Translations under genes and position numbers: made by a program
DNA from: JBJTUH01 sp044346175
Lineage (GTDB): Bacteria; Cyanobacteriota; Vampirovibrionia; Vampirovibrionales; JAJTHC01
DNA length: 64,000 bases
Reading direction: 5' to 3'
NCBI GenBank assembly: GCA_044346175.1
Contig: JBIIZQ010000001.1
Location: 1 to 64,000, forward strand
Shown: positions 58,843 to 64,000 of the stretch, one piece after another
Layout: the number at the start of each line of letters is the position of its first letter
Position numbering within the stretch: the first letter of the stretch is position 1
The notes under the pieces: generated by a model
The model's input: only the letters and a program-made list of their open reading frames with translations
The model's database searches: none
What the model was told of the DNA's origin: nothing

Positions 58843-60534
58843 ATGCTTTCACTATCCTCCTCATCACCAAGTCTCATAATTGCCAGAATGATTGACAACC
58901 CTATGCCCACAATACTCTCATTCCCTCATAAAGCATGGCAAATGGGTCTAAGCACAACGGCCATCGTCTATTTAATAGGGGTGGTGTGCCTCAGTTATTA
59001 TGGACATAGGGGGACACGTGCCGTTCAAACCCCTGAACATTTTTTCCTTGCAAATCATCAACTCAATAGCACCCAAATGAGCATTGCTTTTATTGCGGCT
59101 TGTTTTGGTGCAGGTAGTACACTAGGCACACTACAGGTTTTTGGCACAAGTGGCTGGTTGACATTGTGGAAAGTCGCTATCCCGCTTTTACTCACCTGTG
59201 GCGTATTATATTTTTTAATCCTTCCTAAATTGCAAGCCTTTAAGCGGATACGCCAGCACCCTTGCGACACCCTCCCTGAAACGCTTGAAACCTATTATGC
59301 ACTGAAAGAAGGCGGCGGGCGAGCTTGGCTCGCAACCGTACTTTGGCTTGCAAGTGTCACATTTGTAAGCTCTCAAATGATTGCCGCCATAGGACTTTTA
59401 AAAGTATTATTTCCAGACACTTGGCAATGGGCTGTTGGGTTAGGATGGCTGGGTCTTGTGAGTTACATCACACTGGGAGGATTCAGTGCCGTGGTACTCA
59501 CCGATACACTACAAGTAGGCTTATATGGCACAGGGATGATGATACTTGCTCTAAGTGTTTTACTGACCTACTGGGGCATTCATTTTCCAGTTAAGGGCTT
59601 TGAGACTGACTGGTTAGCGGTTGCTTTGTCAAAACTTCCTCAACACTTTCATTGGCCTCAAACAACAGGCTATCTTTTACCCGCCACATGGCAAGAGACT
59701 GCTGCACTTTTCGCTCGTCAATTCGGACTCATCACCGCTTGGGTCATTGCCCCTGAAATGTGGCAACGCATACAAGCAACCCGTAGTGAAGCCGACGCTA
59801 AAAAAGGACTCCTTAGCGCTTGGGGAGGACTTGCAACACTTTACGGGGCAGTTCTCATCCTATGTTTAGGCGTATGGGGACTCATGTCAACCCTTTCCCC
59901 CGCAAGTCTTCCCAGCACAAACCCAACGCTGACACTCGCCCAACAAAAGCTCACCCCCTTACTCTACTGGTTAGCTTGGGTTCATCAGGCTTTTCATATA
60001 CCACAATGGGGTATTATGGTGATACTGCTAGGTTTTTTAGTGGCATTGTCCTCAACGATGGATTCCACACTGAATATTGCCTCACAAACGCTCACCCGAG
60101 ATATGCTCCAACCTTGGTGTAAAGTAAGTCCGTTTTCTAAACTGCACAAAATCGTGCAAACGCCACAATACGTGACGTATCTGGGTCAAATGACGAGTGT
60201 CCTCAGTGCGGGTGTTGCTTTATGGGTTGCCCTGACACAACACAACATTTTAGACATGCTGATGCTATCTGCTGAAATTTATGCCTGCTGTTTAGGGCTA
60301 CCTGTGTTATGGATGTTATGGCACCCTCATACACATACCAACCCACCGCATAAGCTGTTACTTGGTGTAAGTCCTCTGATTTACGGACTTTTAAAACTCG
60401 TTGGGATTGCCCTCGTAGGTGTTAGTTGGTATCAAGATAGCCTCAGTGCGATGACCTTGCTTGCAAGCTTGGGCATCATTAAGCTTTACCAATGTATGAG
60501 AAAAGGGGGGAAATTGCTCCCAAAATTGCTATAA
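58843..60534 (+). CDS. Sodium:solute symporter (SSS) family protein
   Basis: 563 residues with about 13 hydrophobic segments. YYGHRGTRAVQTPEHFFLA, FIAACFGAGSTLGT and LGGFSAVVLTDTLQVGL correspond to the conserved early and middle parts of the SSS family ('GxxGG...D..Q'), and LVALSSTMDSTLNIASQ includes the SSTMDS sodium-site segment. The substrate cannot be told (candidates: amino acids, sugars, pantothenate, acetate). Divergent TetR upstream is the likely regulator. The gap to TetR is about 72 bases. Confidence 0.88.
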   Translation: MLSLSSSSPSLIIARMIDNPMPTILSFPHKAWQMGLSTTAIVYLIGVVCLSYYGHRGTRAVQTPEHFFLANHQLNSTQMSIAFIAACFGAGSTLGTLQVFGTSGWLTLWKVAIPLLLTCGVLYFLILPKLQAFKRIRQHPCDTLPETLETYYALKEGGGRAWLATVLWLASVTFVSSQMIAAIGLLKVLFPDTWQWAVGLGWLGLVSYITLGGFSAVVLTDTLQVGLYGTGMMILALSVLLTYWGIHFPVKGFETDWLAVALSKLPQHFHWPQTTGYLLPATWQETAALFARQFGLITAWVIAPEMWQRIQATRSEADAKKGLLSAWGGLATLYGAVLILCLGVWGLMSTLSPASLPSTNPTLTLAQQKLTPLLYWLAWVHQAFHIPQWGIMVILLGFLVALSSTMDSTLNIASQTLTRDMLQPWCKVSPFSKLHKIVQTPQYVTYLGQMTSVLSAGVALWVALTQHNILDMLMLSAEIYACCLGLPVLWMLWHPHTHTNPPHKLLLGVSPLIYGLLKLVGIALVGVSWYQDSLSAMTLLASLGIIKLYQCMRKGGKLLPKLL

Positions 60535-60743
60535 AGTGTATAGATATTGGCTTAAGTTGTGTAGAGCAGATACCGACTGCCATCGGTATGACAGAAGAAA
60601 CAGACACGGGATAGCACCCATGCGTCATAGCACACGATGGTATGCCAAGCTACTTTAATGCTACTATACAAGGTAGCCAACATTTGGGGTTCATTGGCAT
60701 ATCTTGCTTGTTCTTTTCCTTTGAAAAGGAGTACGCCTTTCGT
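60535..60743. other. Gap after the symporter gene
   Basis: About 210 bases with an ATACCGA-type palindrome (60570-60589), here in reverse orientation, and the ribosome site of the next gene. Confidence 0.6.
60570..60589. repeat. Dispersed palindrome, ATACCGA type, reverse orientation
   Basis: ATACCGA, CTGCCA, TCGGTAT followed by GACAG, the reverse complement of the CTGTC/CGTC side of the other copies. Confidence 0.7.
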
Positions 60744-61292
60744 ATGATTTCACCCGATGTCTCTTTACTTATGACACAAGATGCCTCTACTGAAACCGAT
60801 GCTTTGACATTGCCAGAAACCTTATTACCTTCTGCGGTACCTGCTGTTTTTGAAACACGTCGTGTACTTAAAGCGAGTCAAGCGGTACAACGCCACTACC
60901 AACAACGGGAAGACCTCCAAAAGTTACTTTTAAGCCTCTGTGCTGATGCGTCCACCATACCTGCTAGCACGCTTTCACCTGAGGCTAAATCAAGCTTGGA
61001 GACCCAGTTGGTACAAGCCGTCCTCCATCAAGAGCAGAATATTGCCGTTATTTTAGAAGGGCTGAAATCAAGCCATGCCGCCGTACGTAGTATGTGCGTG
61101 ATGGTGTTGCTTCGCTTGGGTGCCGTTGCCTTACCTTTGTTTGAGATTTTTCAACGTAATTTATCGCTGCAATGGCTTGAAGGACATCCTGAAACCGCCA
61201 ATGCAATTGCTTTTGTCTCGGAAGAACTCAAACTATTCGGACTTGAAAGCCAAGTCGTACACCCTTGGCTTGATGCTCAAATTCCTTCTTAA
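60744..61292 (+). CDS. Hypothetical alpha-helical (HEAT-like) protein
   Basis: 182 residues from ATG 60744, about 12 bases after AAAAGGAG. Helical throughout, with one HEAT-like pair: AVLHQEQNIAVILEGLKSSHAAVRSMCVMVLLRLG, and a short Thr-Ser-rich start. It has no enzyme motif. The next gene (aldolase) begins about 60 bases later on the same strand, so they may be co-transcribed. Confidence 0.65.
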   Translation: MISPDVSLLMTQDASTETDALTLPETLLPSAVPAVFETRRVLKASQAVQRHYQQREDLQKLLLSLCADASTIPASTLSPEAKSSLETQLVQAVLHQEQNIAVILEGLKSSHAAVRSMCVMVLLRLGAVALPLFEIFQRNLSLQWLEGHPETANAIAFVSEELKLFGLESQVVHPWLDAQIPS

Positions 61293-61350
61293 AGTCATAC
61301 ACGTCGCAAGCCTTCCGTCCCCCTTATTGGTTCATGGAGACCATCCCCCT

Positions 61351-62073
61351 ATGATGTCAACCCACACTTTTAAAAAAGGCATGGTCGTAACACTTGAAAG
61401 CCCTGAAATTACAGAGTTACTCTCCCAAACCCTTGACTGGCTATGGCTGGATATGGAACATAGTACGTTAAGCGTCAAGGATATTCGTAACCATCTTATG
61501 GTGAAGGCTCCCTCTTGTTTAGGGATGGTGCGGGTGCCAAGTATTGAAGCTGGTATCGTAAAACGTGTGCTGGACGCTGGTGCGGATGGCATTATTTTCC
61601 CCTATGTCTCCACGGTAGCGGAAGCCCATCAAGCGGTAACGAGTGCTTGGTATCCCCCCTTGGGCAAACGAGGTATTGGGGGTGGACGAGCGCAAGGCTA
61701 CGGGAAATCAACTGCTGCATATATCCAAAAAGTTGAAGAAACCCTTCAGGTATGGCTGCAAATTGAAACCGTCGAAGGGGTTAAAAACGCTGAAACCTTT
61801 GCACAGATACCGGGCGTAACAGGACTCATTCTAGGACCTTATGACCTCTCTGCAAGTATGGGTATTGTAGGTGAGATGAATCATCCTGACCTACAGGCAA
61901 ACATTGCCCATGTTCTTGAGGTGGCCCAAGTGCATGGCAAGCAAGCTGGTATGTTTTGTCCTACACCCGCATCCGCAGCTTTTTGGGGACAGCGAGGTGC
62001 AAACTGGATTGCCATGGGCAATGACCTAGGGCATCTTCAATCCGCTGTGCAAACATCATGGGCAAGTGTGTAA
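61351..62073 (+). CDS. HpcH/HpaI-type aldolase
   Basis: 240 residues from ATG 61351. Class II pyruvate aldolase fold: the base His37 in LWLDMEHSTLS, Arg61 in GMVRVPS, a metal-binding Glu139 in WLQIETVEG and Asp165 in GPYDLSASMG, and the loop PPLGKRGIGGGRAQGYG. They cleave 4-hydroxy-2-oxoacids to pyruvate and an aldehyde. The substrate cannot be told. Start chosen at the double ATG, as the frame upstream overlaps the previous gene. Confidence 0.92.
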   Translation: MMSTHTFKKGMVVTLESPEITELLSQTLDWLWLDMEHSTLSVKDIRNHLMVKAPSCLGMVRVPSIEAGIVKRVLDAGADGIIFPYVSTVAEAHQAVTSAWYPPLGKRGIGGGRAQGYGKSTAAYIQKVEETLQVWLQIETVEGVKNAETFAQIPGVTGLILGPYDLSASMGIVGEMNHPDLQANIAHVLEVAQVHGKQAGMFCPTPASAAFWGQRGANWIAMGNDLGHLQSAVQTSWASV

Positions 62074-62098
62074 GACTGTTGACACGTCAACAAACACG

Positions 62099-63130
62099 TT
62101 AAAGCCAAGTCATAGCTCGTAGTTTGGCACTTCTTGCACGAGGGTTGTAAGCCAACTCATCTGATTGTGCGATGCGAGCTTTACGATGGTGTAAGGTTGC
62201 CACCGCAGGTTTTAAAACACGATAGATAGGGTCGTGGGGAGGCGAAACTTCATCGGTCGTATATCGTTTAAACGCACGCTTCACGATACGGTCTTCCAAG
62301 CTGTGAAAAGTTAACACGACCACCGTAGCCCCTGGGGCAAGTATTGTAGGCAATGCCTCTAACAGATGCTCAAGCACAAGTAACTCTTGGTTCAGTGCAA
62401 TACGCAGGGCTTGAAAGGTGCGTGTGGCAGGGTGATGATGACTGGCACGCTTATTGCCTCGTTTCGCATACGCCCTTTCCACAAGACGTGCTAAAGCACC
62501 TGTGGTTTGAGGCTTATCTTCCAAAATCCAACGTGCAATCATGCCCGCATAGCGTTCTTCGCCATAGTGCCATAACACCTGTTTTAAATCCTCTTCAGTT
62601 TGTGTCATCAGCCAAGCGTGTAAAGGTATCCCCTCATGTGGGTTCATGCGCATATCAAGGGGGGCTTCATGCCGAAAGGAAAATCCACGTTCGGGCGTAT
62701 CTAACTGGAAGGAAGACACCCCTAAATCCAGAAGCAACCCACCTGTTATCTTAGGAATACGCCCTTCCTGAACCCATCGAGGTAACTGGCTAAAATTGCC
62801 ATGGCAGGTTTTAAGCTGGGTATGCCCCAAGGTTGCAAGTTTAGATTGGGTATTTTGAAGCACCGTAGCATCTTGGTCAATACCATACCATTGAGAGGGT
62901 TGCGTACCTGATTGGATACACTGCCACGCACCAAAACTATGCCCACCACCCCCTAACGTACCATCCACATAAACCTTAGATGCCCCCTCTTTTGAATCGC
63001 TTTGGAGCCAACTCGCAATCACTTCACGAAACATGACAGGCACATGCCCTTCAAACACATCAGGCAACCACGTTTCTGGGGAAGCATCGGCATAAGGCTG
63101 TAAGGCACTGGTAAGGTCAAAGGGAGTCAT
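62099..63130 (-). CDS. rsmH: 16S rRNA (cytosine1402-N4)-methyltransferase
   Basis: 343 residues. HVPVMFREVIASWL opens the family, VDGTLGGGGHS (residues 55-65) is the SAM-binding motif, LLLDLGVSSFQLDTPERGFSFR is diagnostic (given here as LLLDLGVSSFQLD and TPERGFSFR), and the C-terminal FHSLEDRIVKRAFK and NPRARSAKLRAM match. It methylates C1402 of 16S rRNA. It follows tyrS on the minus strand with 15 bases between, not the usual division and cell wall cluster. Confidence 0.95.
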   Translation of the reverse strand: MTPFDLTSALQPYADASPETWLPDVFEGHVPVMFREVIASWLQSDSKEGASKVYVDGTLGGGGHSFGAWQCIQSGTQPSQWYGIDQDATVLQNTQSKLATLGHTQLKTCHGNFSQLPRWVQEGRIPKITGGLLLDLGVSSFQLDTPERGFSFRHEAPLDMRMNPHEGIPLHAWLMTQTEEDLKQVLWHYGEERYAGMIARWILEDKPQTTGALARLVERAYAKRGNKRASHHHPATRTFQALRIALNQELLVLEHLLEALPTILAPGATVVVLTFHSLEDRIVKRAFKRYTTDEVSPPHDPIYRVLKPAVATLHHRKARIAQSDELAYNPRARSAKLRAMTWL

Positions 63131-63145
63131 GAGGCACGGTGTTTC

Positions 63146-64000
63146 TTAAACAAAGAGACACTGTACAAACTGTCGTTTACCAATTTGAAAAATTCGACGT
63201 GTCCCAACCTCTCCACTCAAAACCATCGCAGGATTGTCATGCTTAAGGGTGTCAGGGGTAGCCTCGGGGAAACGTTCCTTTAACCCCCCTCCCACCATAA
63301 GACGTTTCGCTTCGGCCTTAGAGGGCTGTAACCCCTGTGCCACAAGCCAATCAATCATGAGAGACGAAGAAGCAGCAGGCACCTCAAACTGAGGCATATC
63401 GCTTGGAAGCTGCTTTTGCGAAAACTGCTGAACAAACGCCGTACGTGCCATCTCAGCCGATTGGCTACCATGGTAACGTGCAACAATCCAAAGTGCCAAA
63501 GCCATTTTCAGGTCACGAGGATTCACAGGACAAACCCCACTAGGCTCAAACCAAGCAGTATGTAGGGCAAGGTCTTCCTCTGAAAGGTTCGTCAATAAGC
63601 GTTCGTAACGTGGGATTAACGCATCCGGTATCGACATCAACTTTCCAAACATGTCTTGAGGCTCGGCAGTGAGCTGAATACAATGTTCAGGATAGCTTTT
63701 TGACATTTTGACAACCCCATCTGTCCCCTCCAAAAGAGGTAAAAGCAAGACCATTTGAGGCGTTTGCCCAGGCTTTAACACGCTTTGGAGTTCTCGACCC
63801 AGCAAGTTATTAAAACGCTGGTCGGAACCACCAAGCTCAATGTCAGCATCCAAATGGACGGAGTCATACGCTTGCAGTAAAGGATATAAAAATTCATGCA
63901 GGCTAATGGGCTTACCTTCTTCATAGCGTTTTGAAAAATCATCTCTCGTGAGCATTTGTGCCACGGTGATTTTACCCATCAACTGAATCAGTTCCCCTAA
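63146..64000 (-). CDS. tyrS: Tyrosyl-tRNA synthetase, C-terminal part
   Basis: The gene enters from the right edge; the frame is open to 64000 and continues past the first in-frame ATG at 63982. Visible parts: DIELGGSDQRFNNLLGRE, the class I signature KMSKSYP and a C-terminal S4 RNA-binding domain (ASSSLMIDWLVAQGLQPSKAEAKRLM). The N-terminal HIGH motif lies outside the window. The GGSDQ and S4 combination matches bacterial TyrRS. Confidence 0.93.
   Translation of the reverse strand, partial: LGELIQLMGKITVAQMLTRDDFSKRYEEGKPISLHEFLYPLLQAYDSVHLDADIELGGSDQRFNNLLGRELQSVLKPGQTPQMVLLLPLLEGTDGVVKMSKSYPEHCIQLTAEPQDMFGKLMSIPDALIPRYERLLTNLSEEDLALHTAWFEPSGVCPVNPRDLKMALALWIVARYHGSQSAEMARTAFVQQFSQKQLPSDMPQFEVPAASSSLMIDWLVAQGLQPSKAEAKRLMVGGGLKERFPEATPDTLKHDNPAMVLSGEVGTRRIFQIGKRQFVQCLFV

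Overview
The window is dense bacterial DNA of moderate GC, and nearly all of it is single-copy housekeeping sequence with several accessory islands. An outer-membrane efflux protein, a KdsC-like phosphatase and a pseudaminic-acid-type CMP-sugar synthetase point to a diderm. The tandem RRM protein, the DhnA-type class I aldolase and the generally weak, spaced Shine-Dalgarno sites would fit a non-photosynthetic relative of Cyanobacteria (Melainabacteria/Vampirovibrionia). That placement is inference: there is no rRNA gene here, and ribosomal protein and NusA phylogenies would have to decide it.

Layout. 1-2.6 kb: the end of an IS1-like element, an McrB-like AAA ATPase whose leader and N-terminal module are duplicated, and a repeat-rich intergenic region. 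2.6-7.2 kb: glgB abutting a PLP decarboxylase, then a convergent radical SAM gene. 7.2-10.4 kb: two long stretches without large genes around a two-RRM RNA-binding protein; the first contains a possible 1.1-kb minus-strand transcript with very small ORFs. 10.4-15.5 kb: two paralogous MFS pumps, a phosphodiester glycosidase, a rhodanese and AcpS in one direction. 15.6-21.2 kb: a GNAT gene divergent from fba, then gap-tpiA-dut-dtd-kdsC-like. 21.2-27.7 kb (minus strand): two unknown genes, two Fe-S assembly proteins, pnp, rubrerythrin and rpsO, most with clear hairpin terminators. 28-38.2 kb: a candidate structured RNA, a TolC-like protein, a radical SAM protein, a HExxH protein, tRNA-Val, tsaE, gatC, an ArsB/NhaD-like permease and a 701-aa protein with a degenerate GGDEF-like and receiver-like architecture. 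38.2-46.6 kb: pseF-like, two pentapeptide-repeat proteins ending in a minimal kinase-like module, a HemD-like gene and two HAD-phosphatase paralogues. 46.6-54.6 kb: small ORFs, lysC, peroxiredoxin, a DUF4149-like gene, a FliJ-like coiled coil, a eukaryote-like IMP dehydrogenase, and rimP-nusA. 54.7-58.8 kb: a tail-fibre-like protein with a small partner, a tandem-repeat EF-hand protein, and TetR. 58.8-64 kb: a Na+/solute symporter, a HEAT-like protein, an HpcH/HpaI aldolase, rsmH and tyrS, which runs off the edge.

The most unusual items are the paired pentapeptide-repeat/kinase-like proteins next to paired HAD phosphatases (39-46.6 kb), the duplicated leader plus N-terminal cassette at the McrB-like gene, the eukaryote-like IMP dehydrogenase, and the Gly/Cys-rich small ORF at 7.5-7.8 kb. 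Four sets of short inverted repeats recur in the intergenic DNA. All functional statements rest on motif reading; no searches were run.
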